The notes beneath the pieces were generated by a model, which was given only the letters and a program-made list of their open reading frames with translations, was not told where the DNA came from and made no database searches. The translations under genes and the position numbers were made by a program. A stretch of DNA of 18,535 bases from Bacillota bacterium (GTDB lineage: Bacteria; Bacillota; Clostridia; Oscillospirales; Ruminococcaceae), in contig JAEZVA010000081.1 of assembly GCA_023443315.1 (NCBI GenBank), positions 1 to 18,535 of the forward strand, in the 5' to 3' direction. Below are positions 6,710 through 13,187 of this stretch, piece by piece. Within the stretch, counting starts at the first letter, position 1; every line of letters starts with the position of its first letter.

Positions 6710-7404
6710 GTGATAAAAGAATGGTCGCCGCACTTGCGCTGGCAGTGGTGTTGATATTTACCGCCGCGTGCGCACGGCTTGATGTGGTAGGGCAGCAATC
6801 CGTCAACGCGTTTGACGAGGTCTTAAAGGCAGCGTCCGATAGGGTGAGTGCGGATGAGCAAAACGCGGGGTGGTCTCTGGCGGCGCCGGACGGCTCGGCA
6901 CGATTTGTTTGGAGTTCCGAGCTTGGCAAGGGCGCGCTGTATGATGTGCTGCTTGCGGTTGACGCTCCCCCATTTATCGACGCAGGGCTGGACACAAGCA
7001 GGCTGCCTGAGAATTACACGGTGGTGGGGGATTCTATCCTCGTCGGGATTCGGCTTGGCGATGACGGAGATACCCCAACCGAGGGTATGACACCGCTTGC
7101 TTCGTACCGCCAGATTGTAGATAAACACGCCAGTGTGGTCGGCTACCATTCGGCGATGGATCATTACAATGTCGATTTGGGTGGCGGCAATCTATTTGAA
7201 TGGGCAAAAGACTTGGCAGTAAACACCGTAGATAACAGCAATCAGGATAAGGACATCGTGTTTGTGCTTAACCCGGAGCCGCTGATTGCGGCGGGCGTTG
7301 ACCCCCAAAAGGTCGGGGGCTGGGTGTATGCCACAGTGAATATGGGGATGGGAGCAAAGCCCGAACAGGTGTATAAGCTGCTAAAACCCTTCGACCTGAA
7401 ATAA
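6706..7404 (+). CDS. Unrecognised lipoprotein-like protein coupled to copA
   Basis: I do not recognise this 232-residue protein. It starts with an ATG overlapping the copA stop (ATGA at 6706-6709), so it is translationally coupled to the pump and shares its promoter and terminator. The N-terminus is a signal peptide (positive MSDKR, hydrophobic 6-20) ending at TAAC with Cys22, a weak lipobox, so the mature protein would be membrane-anchored outside the cell. The mature part is acidic and mixed alpha/beta in appearance. It has stretches such as GKGALYDVLLAVD, YTVVGDSILVGIRLGD and DKDIVFVLNPEPLIAAGVDPQKVGGW. It has no CxxC, Met-rich or His-rich copper motif, so a copper chaperone role is not evident. 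A role in envelope copper handling is suggested only by position. Confidence 0.8.
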   Translation: MSDKRMVAALALAVVLIFTAACARLDVVGQQSVNAFDEVLKAASDRVSADEQNAGWSLAAPDGSARFVWSSELGKGALYDVLLAVDAPPFIDAGLDTSRLPENYTVVGDSILVGIRLGDDGDTPTEGMTPLASYRQIVDKHASVVGYHSAMDHYNVDLGGGNLFEWAKDLAVNTVDNSNQDKDIVFVLNPEPLIAAGVDPQKVGGWVYATVNMGMGAKPEQVYKLLKPFDLK

Positions 7405-7429
7405 AATAAGAATATTACCAAACAACCAA

Positions 7430-7471
7430 AAGGGGAACTGCCTATCAACGACAGTTCCCCTTAGCTTTTTC
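7430..7471 (+). terminator. Rho-independent terminator of copA-lipoprotein operon
   Basis: A perfect 11-bp stem (AAGGGGAACTG at 7430-7440 with CAGTTCCCCTT at 7452-7462, 11-nt loop) is followed by AGCTTTTT. It lies 26 nt after the lipoprotein stop. On the minus strand the same stem is followed by TTGGTTGTTTGG, so it could also act weakly on the facing gene. Confidence 0.9.
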
Positions 7472-7517
7472 TAGTGCAATTCATTCCTGTTGGAACCGTA
7501 AGGAAGAGGGTGAAAAC

Positions 7518-8009
7518 TTAAAACGCATCCACCTTTTTGTATGTTAACGTGCTTGTCAGCTTAAACTCGCCGTCTATCATTGTCTCGACAATATGCGTAT
7601 AGCTGTCGGGCGATATAAGCCTTGCGGTGTGCCGTTCAATCACATCAACCCCGCCCATGCGGTACCGTTCCACCAGCGCAAGAGAGCTGGTCTCTTCAAT
7701 AAAATCTCCAGACCCCGTCATATGGTTGCCAAAGTTATCATACCACTCAATACGGAATTGTTTCGTTTCGACATCATAGAAGTATATGCCATGCCCTTTC
7801 AGGTCGCCAAATGGGGTGTCTGCGCAAATATCGCAAAGGTAGCAAAAGTCGTCGAGCGCGCTTGAAAAGGTGTTGATGGTTTTACCCATTCCGCCATCCT
7901 TCATCCATGGCATCGGTTCGTGGATGTCGCACGACTCCCACCTACCTGTAAAAACCTCCAGCAGCTTCAGTTTTTCCGAGGGGGAAGGTCGTTCGTACCA
8001 TTCGCTCAC
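7518..8009 (-). CDS. DUF1579-like protein of unknown function
   Basis: Small soluble protein of 163 residues without signal peptide or membrane segment. The start is a GTG at 8009, with GGAGG 7 nt upstream. The sequence fits the DUF1579 pattern: N-terminal LEVFTGRWES, then ALDDFCYLCDI, GHGIYFYDVETKQFRIEWYDNFGNHMTGSGDF, and a C-terminal beta-rich stretch. The family looks like a lipocalin-type beta barrel, but no reaction is known, so no function is assigned. Several Cys (CYLCDIC) lie near the middle, a spacing that could bind metal but is not a known family hallmark. It is transcribed alone from its own promoter, divergent from the esterase-like gene 191 nt away. Confidence 0.75.
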   Translation of the reverse strand: MSEWYERPSPSEKLKLLEVFTGRWESCDIHEPMPWMKDGGMGKTINTFSSALDDFCYLCDICADTPFGDLKGHGIYFYDVETKQFRIEWYDNFGNHMTGSGDFIEETSSLALVERYRMGGVDVIERHTARLISPDSYTHIVETMIDGEFKLTSTLTYKKVDAF

Positions 8010-8070
8010 AAGGGCGCCTCCTTTTGCTTTAAGTTAGTGTTTAAACCAACTTGTTACAATATTTGCCTGA

Positions 8071-8099
8071 ATTATAACACTAGAGAAAACCAAAAGCAA
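8071..8099 (-). promoter_or_regulatory. Sigma-A type promoter of the DUF1579-like gene
   Basis: On the minus strand TTGCTT (8094-8099) and a perfect TATAAT (8071-8076) are 17 nt apart, followed after about 60 nt by the GTG start at 8009. Confidence 0.75.
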
Positions 8100-8112
8100 A
8101 TAAACCCGTGGA

Positions 8113-8140
8113 TTGATATTCCTAAAATATCCTGTATAAT
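8113..8140 (+). promoter_or_regulatory. Sigma-A type promoter of the esterase-like gene
   Basis: TTGATA (8113-8118) and a perfect TATAAT (8135-8140) are separated by 16 nt, about 60 nt before ATG 8201. It is back to back with the promoter of the DUF1579-like gene, the two -35 boxes being 13 nt apart. Confidence 0.75.
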
Positions 8141-8200
8141 CATAGTCAAGAGAGGTGAAGCTCGGTTTTATCCATTGACCAAACGGCAAACACGAAGAGT

Positions 8201-9139
8201 ATGACGATAAACCGAATGAATATGACATACACCCGTTCTCCCTCAACGAAAATACCCGCGGCAGCTCGTGTAGTGGCAGCTCTCTTGCTCGCGGGCGCAC
8301 TGTTTTTTGGCTGCGACAACGGCAACAAAGCTGCCCATGCCTCGGGTTTTGGCGAGCCCTTAGCGCAGTCTCAGGTTATAACCCTGTCGCTGGAAAGCGA
8401 CTATATGGACATAAAGGTGCCATTCCTTGTTTATCTGCCAAAGGGTTATGGTGGCGGTCACAGGTACCCCGTGTGGTACGGTCTGCACGGGCATGGCTCG
8501 AGCCAAACGTTTTGGGTCGATAACGGCATTGCAGAGGCTGCCGATGAACTGATTGACAGCGGTGAGATCAAGCCGATTATCATGGTGTTTCCCCGCGCTC
8601 GCGATGCAACGCTCAAAGAGATTGAGCAGGACATCGCAGAGGACGGTAAGCTGGGCGAGGCAACCATGGATCAGTTTCTTTGCAAGGAGCTTGTTCCGTA
8701 TATCGACGCGCACTACGATACCGACGCGACCCCAAAAGGAAGATATATTGGGGGCTTCTCGATGGGTGGTATGATAGCGCTTCGCATCGCGTTTCGCCAC
8801 ACCGATCTGTTTAGCAAGGTGGGTGGGTATAGTGCGGCGGTAATCTCAAGCGACTATTCCGGTAGACAGCTTGAAAAGTGGCTGTACCCATATGACAACG
8901 TCGAGCAACTCGATGATATCCAGCGTTTTGACAGGAAAAAGGGCTTTGATAAGCTGCAAGTGTATCTCGACGCAGGCAATGAAAACGACCCATTTTCCAC
9001 CGGTCTACAGTCTCTGTACGACGCACTGCAACAGCGGGGAATCCAGTCGGAGTTTCGGCTGTACGAAGGCGGACACTCCTTACAAAAGGACAGCATCAAG
9101 GATTATTTGAAATTTTACGCGCAGAATAAGCAGAATTAA
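8201..9139 (+). CDS. Secreted alpha/beta-hydrolase (putative esterase, esterase D/feruloyl esterase-like)
   Basis: Exported hydrolase of 312 residues, probably a lipoprotein: hydrophobic segment 23-36 ends at FFGC with Cys38 (lipobox not ideal). The mature domain follows the Esterase_put pattern: substrate loop FLVYLPKGYGGGHRYPVWYGLHGHGSS, nucleophile elbow GFSMGG with Ser187, acid candidate Asp257 or Asp263 in YLDAGNENDPF, and His292 in EGGHSL. All members of the triad are present, so it is likely active on an ester such as an acylated sugar, or another alcohol ester; the substrate cannot be told. The start ATG 8201 has only a weak site (GAAGAG); the good AGAGGTGA at 8151-8158 is about 42 nt away, and an in-frame ATG at 8216 is an alternative. 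It is transcribed alone, facing the radical SAM gene. Confidence 0.88.
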   Translation: MTINRMNMTYTRSPSTKIPAAARVVAALLLAGALFFGCDNGNKAAHASGFGEPLAQSQVITLSLESDYMDIKVPFLVYLPKGYGGGHRYPVWYGLHGHGSSQTFWVDNGIAEAADELIDSGEIKPIIMVFPRARDATLKEIEQDIAEDGKLGEATMDQFLCKELVPYIDAHYDTDATPKGRYIGGFSMGGMIALRIAFRHTDLFSKVGGYSAAVISSDYSGRQLEKWLYPYDNVEQLDDIQRFDRKKGFDKLQVYLDAGNENDPFSTGLQSLYDALQQRGIQSEFRLYEGGHSLQKDSIKDYLKFYAQNKQN

Positions 9140-9217
9140 AAAAGGGCGCCATCACACTGCCGCCGCCAATCAACAGACTTTTATTAACTACTTTATCTAA
9201 TACAACTCTGCACTTCT

Positions 9218-9234
9218 AACGATGATTAGTATAA
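9218..9234. repeat. 17-bp direct repeat, copy 1
   Basis: AACGATGATTAGTATAA occurs here and, identical and in the same orientation, at 11280-11296. The two copies flank the radical SAM gene. The sequence just beyond copy 1 (TCTGTGC to GGGTTT) resembles, in inverted orientation, the sequence beyond copy 2. Confidence 0.7.
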
Positions 9235-9291
9235 AAAACTCTGTGCTGGTTAGGGTTTAGAGCGGGCTCATGTAAAAGTGAATTTCTAATA

Positions 9292-9355
9292 AAAACCTCC
9301 ATTTGCTTTCAGTCTGGTCGGCGAAACTGCCACCAACTTAGCAAAAGGAGGTTTT
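9292..9355. terminator. Large hairpin, probable bidirectional terminator
   Basis: A long imperfect palindrome: AAAACCTCCATTTGCT (9292-9307) pairs with AGCAAAAGGAGGTTTT (9340-9355) with one mismatch. Inside, AGT-TGGT-GGC (9311-9322, with two single C bulges) pairs with GCC-ACCA-ACT (9329-9338). The loop is 6 nt. T runs follow on the minus strand (TTTTTATT) and, weaker, on the plus strand (TTTTCTATTGCTTTTT). It lies between the ends of two convergent genes, which suits termination of both. Its size is also like a small palindromic intergenic repeat. Confidence 0.7.
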
Positions 9356-9390
9356 CTATTGCTTTTTGCGCTGTGCTACCAAATGACGAA

Positions 9391-11262
9391 TTATCTTTTC
9401 TTTTTGCTGCCTTTTTTCTTTTGTGCTTTTGCGTAAGAGGAGTTGTTTTTTTGCGCAGTCTCCCGCGCATACAACGAATCAGGCGCAACAAGGCAATTCG
9501 TGCCAAACCCTATCAGGTCGGTTCGGCCTATTCTTTTTAAGGTTTCGATAATAATGCGCTTGTTCTCCGGCTTATAATATTGCAAAAGCGCACGCTGCGC
9601 CGCCTTTTCTTCCGGAAGCTTTGGCACAGTTAATTTTTCCATGGTGTATGGATCAAGCCCCGTATAGAACATGCAGGTAGAGATTGTCGCTGGTGTGGGG
9701 TAGAAATCCTGAACCTGTTCGGGGTGTATCCTGTTCTGCTTTAAAAACAAAGCCAGCTCAACCGCGTCTGTTAAGGTGCTTCCCGGGTGCGACGACATTA
9801 AATACGGTACCAGATACTGCTCTTTTCCAAGCTTCTTCGTAATCTCGTAGAACTCTTTTTGGAATTTTTTATATGCTTCAATATGTGGCTTTCCCATTTT
9901 ATCTAGCACCTGGGCGGAACAATGCTCAGGGGCGACTTTAAGCTGCCCGCTTACATGATATCCTATCAGTTCCTTTATAAATTCCTTGTTATCGTCTTCG
10001 TTTAGGTAATCAAATCGAATGCCAGAACGGATAAAAACGCGCTTAACACCCTTAATTTTTCTAAGCTTTCTGAGTATATTCAAGTACTCGGAATGGCTCA
10101 CATTCAGTTTTTTGCACGGCTGGGGAGCTAGGCATTTCTTTCCTTTGCAAAGACCGTCTGTTAGCTGCTTTTCGCAGGATGGTTTGCGAAAATTGGCAGT
10201 CGGTCCTCCAACATCGTGGATATATCCTTTAAAGTTCTTTAGTTTAGTTAATATCTCGGCTTCGCTTAATACAGAACATTCACTTCGGGATGTGACTCTT
10301 CTGCCTTGGTGGAGCGCAATCGAACAGAAATTACAGTATCCAAAACAGCCGCGGTTGTGGGTTATCGAAAACTCAACCTCCTGTATTCCGGGCACACCAC
10401 CCACAGCCTCGTAGCTTGGATGATAGGCACGCATGTACGGAAGGGCATAGACGCTGTCCATTTCTTGTTGTGTCAATGTAAACGCAGGTGGCGTTTGAAC
10501 CAGCATTTTGTTGCCGTGACGTTGTATCACGGTCTTTCCGTAAACCTCATCCTGCTGGTCATACTGTATCCTTGTGGCTTTTGCGTAGGCTTCCTTATTC
10601 GTCGAAACCTGCTCAAAGCTTGGACATTCCGCCGCGCCCAGTGGCGTGTTTGTTGGGCTTGTCAAATAAGAAATGCCACGGACATCGGTCATATCTGACG
10701 GTCTTTGCCCGTCTCTAAGCCTGTTTGCAAGCTCGGTTATCTGGTGCTCTGACATCCCGTACATCAAGATATCTGCCTTGCTGTCAACTAAAATGGATGG
10801 CATTACCGTATCTGCCCAGTAATCATAATGTGCAAAACGTCTCAGCGAGGCCTCCAGTCCGCCTATCATAATCGGCACATCGGGATAAATCTCGCGAAGC
10901 TTATTACAATACACCGTAACCGCTCTGTCTGGTCGTTTTCCCGCAATACCGCCCGCGGTATATGCATCGGTCCCGCGCTTTTTCTTGGCGACGGTGTAAT
11001 GCGCAACCATGGAATCGATGTTCCCCGAAGTAACGAGAAACGAAAGCTTCGGTCTGCCAAAGCGTTTAAAATCATCGCTTTTATTCCAAATAGGCTGCGC
11101 GATGATTCCGACGGTAAAGCCATTTGCTTCGAGTACTCTTGATATGATTGCTACCCCAAAGCTGGGATGGTCTACGTAAGAATCACCTGTAATGCATATA
11201 AAATCGAACTGCTCAATCCCCAGCTCGTCCATTTCTTTTTTTGTGATAGGTAAAAAAGGCAT
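9391..11262 (-). CDS. ygiQ: YgiQ family radical SAM protein
   Basis: Radical SAM enzyme family member of 623 residues, typical for YgiQ (UPF0313). The 4Fe-4S-binding CxxxCxxC is at Cys306, Cys310 and Cys313 (CFGYCNFC), preceded by EVEFSITHNRG. The N-terminal 200 residues form a B12-binding-like Rossmann domain (GVAIISRVLEANGFTVGIIAQP; IMIGGLEASLRRFAHYDYW). The core continues with HDVGGPTANF, a Cys-containing CKGKKCLAPQPCKKL segment that could hold a second cluster, SGIRFDYL, APEHCS and YLMSSHPGST. The C-terminus is rich in Lys and Arg. The start ATG 11262 has GAAAGGAA 5 nt upstream. The reaction of YgiQ is not known to me. It is transcribed alone; a 17-bp repeat and a palindrome lie just upstream. 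Confidence 0.95.
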   Translation of the reverse strand: MPFLPITKKEMDELGIEQFDFICITGDSYVDHPSFGVAIISRVLEANGFTVGIIAQPIWNKSDDFKRFGRPKLSFLVTSGNIDSMVAHYTVAKKKRGTDAYTAGGIAGKRPDRAVTVYCNKLREIYPDVPIMIGGLEASLRRFAHYDYWADTVMPSILVDSKADILMYGMSEHQITELANRLRDGQRPSDMTDVRGISYLTSPTNTPLGAAECPSFEQVSTNKEAYAKATRIQYDQQDEVYGKTVIQRHGNKMLVQTPPAFTLTQQEMDSVYALPYMRAYHPSYEAVGGVPGIQEVEFSITHNRGCFGYCNFCSIALHQGRRVTSRSECSVLSEAEILTKLKNFKGYIHDVGGPTANFRKPSCEKQLTDGLCKGKKCLAPQPCKKLNVSHSEYLNILRKLRKIKGVKRVFIRSGIRFDYLNEDDNKEFIKELIGYHVSGQLKVAPEHCSAQVLDKMGKPHIEAYKKFQKEFYEITKKLGKEQYLVPYLMSSHPGSTLTDAVELALFLKQNRIHPEQVQDFYPTPATISTCMFYTGLDPYTMEKLTVPKLPEEKAAQRALLQYYKPENKRIIIETLKRIGRTDLIGFGTNCLVAPDSLYARETAQKNNSSYAKAQKKKGSKKKR

Positions 11263-11279
11263 AATAATTCCTTTCGCTA

Positions 11280-11296
11280 AACGATGATTAGTATAA
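11280..11296. repeat. 17-bp direct repeat, copy 2
   Basis: Identical to the repeat at 9218-9234, with the same orientation, 17 bp before the ygiQ start codon. On the minus strand it contains TATACT (11290-11295), which could be a -10 box for ygiQ, but no acceptable -35 is found 16-18 nt upstream. Confidence 0.7.
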
Positions 11297-11312
11297 CGGC
11301 AACAAACCCGTT

Positions 11313-11344
11313 AGCCGCACAGAAATCGTGCGATTTCCACGGCT
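11313..11344. repeat. Palindrome upstream of ygiQ (possible operator or RNA hairpin)
   Basis: GAAATCG-TG-CGATTTC (11322-11337) forms a 7-bp inverted repeat, extended outward by AGCCG (11313-11317) and CGGCT (11340-11344) with a small asymmetric internal bulge. It sits 50-80 nt upstream of the ygiQ start and has no T-run, so it is not a terminator. The rest of the 310-nt gap (11345-11454) holds nothing I can name. Confidence 0.5.
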
Positions 11345-11454
11345 TCGGTGCGATGGTAAACAAGACGCATTTCGAAGTTTTAAGTATATCATATTTCGTA
11401 GGCTATGGCTAGTTTTGCACGGTGCTGACCTATAGTGAACAATCACAAGGTATG

Positions 11455-11491
11455 CATAAAAAAGCAGCCTGTAACACGTCACAAGCTGCTT
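11455..11491 (-). terminator. Rho-independent terminator after the NTF2-like gene
   Basis: On the minus strand AAGCAGC with TGT (11491 down) pairs across an 8-nt loop with ACA and GCTGCTT, one mismatch, then TTTTTT. It lies about 82 nt after the stop of the gene at 11573. Confidence 0.8.
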
Positions 11492-11572
11492 AAAAATTAA
11501 CCATAGCAAAAACCGCCGGAGAGGAGAGAGGGATTGCTTTTGCCGCTTTTCTTAAAGGGCGAACAAAAAGAA

Positions 11573-11929
11573 CTATTTCATTATTCGCGAGTCCATATTA
11601 AACATCAGTTTCCAATCGTGGGCAATCTTCTTCCAACAAGATACTACATGGAATGTTCCGGCTAAATCAGCATCCTCTGGCTTTACCACCTTAGTTTCAA
11701 CCACGTAATGAATCTGAATGAGTTCTTCAGAAGCATAGATGTTTTCAAATGCTAGTATGGAGTATTCAGAGATTCCAAAATTCTCGATATATTGCGCATA
11801 CTCTTTGCCCGTGCATCGATAGCCCCCGCACACCATAACTGCATCATCCAAAACCAGCTTTCTAAAATCATCAACATTCCTGTTCAACACTGCATCCCAC
11901 ATTGCTAACTCATAGCGCTTTATGTCCAT
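11573..11929 (-). CDS. NTF2-like (SnoaL/DUF4440-type) small protein
   Basis: Soluble protein of 118 residues with the cone-shaped NTF2-like fold pattern: N-terminal helix YELAMWDAVLNRNVDDFRKLVLDDAVMVCGGYRCTGKEYAQYI, then strands around SEELIQIHYVVETKVV and a final strand pair FHVVSCWKKIAHDWKLMFNMDSRI. Proteins of this type (DUF4440, SnoaL-like) can be enzymes, binding proteins or lone stress proteins, and no catalytic residues are diagnostic, so no reaction is given. The start ATG 11929 follows AGGAGGT by 6 nt. It is monocistronic, with its own terminator and a likely promoter at 11960-11986. Confidence 0.8.
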   Translation of the reverse strand: MDIKRYELAMWDAVLNRNVDDFRKLVLDDAVMVCGGYRCTGKEYAQYIENFGISEYSILAFENIYASEELIQIHYVVETKVVKPEDADLAGTFHVVSCWKKIAHDWKLMFNMDSRIMK

Positions 11930-11959
11930 GAATAGACCTCCTAAGTTAAGTTGTGACTG

Positions 11960-11986
11960 ATTCTAAAGATTCCCGAACTATGTCAA
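11960..11986 (-). promoter_or_regulatory. Candidate promoter of the NTF2-like gene
   Basis: On the minus strand a perfect -35 TTGACA (11981-11986) precedes TAGAAT (11960-11965) with a short 15-nt spacer, about 30 nt before the start codon. The short spacer lowers confidence. I see nothing else in 11987-12099. Confidence 0.4.
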
Positions 11987-12099
11987 GGTATATTTACATA
12001 TGTAATCAGTCGTGAATGCTTCGGCTAATAGATATGACATGAAAGCCATTTTTGATGCTTTATGATAACCATTCTACTCAATGTGCGACTCTGCGTGTT

Positions 12100-13173
12100 C
12101 TATATGTTTGAAACGGTGGACGCGCCGTCCCTTTTAAATTGGCTGGGGGTAGTACCGGTAAACCGCTCAAACATGTTGTAAAAATGGTTGTAATTGTTAT
12201 AGCCGCATTTCTGTGCAATCTCATTCACGGGCAACTCGGTGGTTTCCATCAGCTCAGTCGCTCTTTTTATTCGATGATGATTGATAAAATCCTTAATGCT
12301 CTGGTCAAACTGTTTTCGAAATGCGTTCCCCAGATGGTTGGAGTCTAAAAAGAACTGTTCAGAGAGGGATTTCACGGTAATATCCTCAGCAAGGTGTGAT
12401 AGGATGTAGTCCCGCACCTCGTACAGATGCGGCTTTGCCTCCTTTTTACGCTCGGTAACAAGAAGGGAAAGTGCCTCGGACAAAATCTCAAAAAAATCGC
12501 TTTGATCAGGGTGCCATTGCTTATCCATCCGCGCGCAAAGACGTTGTGTGCCGATGTCTCTGGACTCGAGCAGCCGAAAGGTATCGTACAAGATATCATC
12601 AATCAGGCGTAGCGTGCGCGCTTGCTGGTGGAACTGGGACAGTGACCCTGCGGTATCCCCGTTGTGGGTGGAATAGATTTGACCTGCGGCGGTAAGAAGA
12701 GCCTTTTCGTCCATCAGCTCCAACGCACGCACAACCTCTTGACGAACTGAGGGTACTATCATCGCAGGACCACGCAACGGGCATTCTCGAAATAAGGCAT
12801 CCATCTCCATCTTTAAATCATCAAAGACCTCTTCAATCTCCTGATGATTCAGCGGCTTGAGCAAGAAATGTCGCACCTTGTTATGCAAAGCCTTTTGCGC
12901 GTATTCAAAAGTGCCATACCCGCTTAGAATCACGAAACGAGCGTTACACCCTGAGCGCCGCGCCTTTTCAATCAGCGCAAGACCGTCCATGTTCGGCATA
13001 CGGATATCGGTAATAATGACATCAGGACGATAGCGCAATATATCAGCCCATGCACTCTCTCCGTTATCGGAGCTTCCGCAGATGGAAAACCCCACCGCAC
13101 CCCAGTCTATCAGCAAGCTTAGTCCCTCTATGACAGACGGCTCATCATCAACAATATATAGCCGATACAGCAT
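12100..13173 (-). CDS. YesN-like response regulator (REC plus AraC-type HTH), second of the operon
   Basis: Cytoplasmic response regulator and transcription factor, 357 residues. The N-terminal receiver has acidic Asp9/Asp10, phospho-acceptor Asp56 (VIITDIRMPNMDG), SGYGTFEYA and Lys106 in LLKPL. The C-terminal 100 residues form an AraC-family double helix-turn-helix (ITVKSLSEQFFLDSNHLGNAFRKQF; PVNEIAQKCGYNNYNHFYNMFERFTGTTPSQFKR). The linker of about 120 residues is short for the family. Start ATG 13173 has GGGGGA 7 nt upstream; the gene follows the kinase gene after 14 nt and is the last of a three-gene operon. The kinase at 13188-14969 probably phosphorylates it. Targets are unknown; the divergent sugar-binding lipoprotein operon is the first candidate. 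Confidence 0.94.
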   Translation of the reverse strand: MLYRLYIVDDEPSVIEGLSLLIDWGAVGFSICGSSDNGESAWADILRYRPDVIITDIRMPNMDGLALIEKARRSGCNARFVILSGYGTFEYAQKALHNKVRHFLLKPLNHQEIEEVFDDLKMEMDALFRECPLRGPAMIVPSVRQEVVRALELMDEKALLTAAGQIYSTHNGDTAGSLSQFHQQARTLRLIDDILYDTFRLLESRDIGTQRLCARMDKQWHPDQSDFFEILSEALSLLVTERKKEAKPHLYEVRDYILSHLAEDITVKSLSEQFFLDSNHLGNAFRKQFDQSIKDFINHHRIKRATELMETTELPVNEIAQKCGYNNYNHFYNMFERFTGTTPSQFKRDGASTVSNI

Positions 13174-13187
13174 TGTTTTATCCCCCT

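Noticed and set aside
10019..10698. Overlapping plus-strand frames of about 130 codons
   Set aside because: They are antisense shadows of the ygiQ-type gene with no family resemblance.
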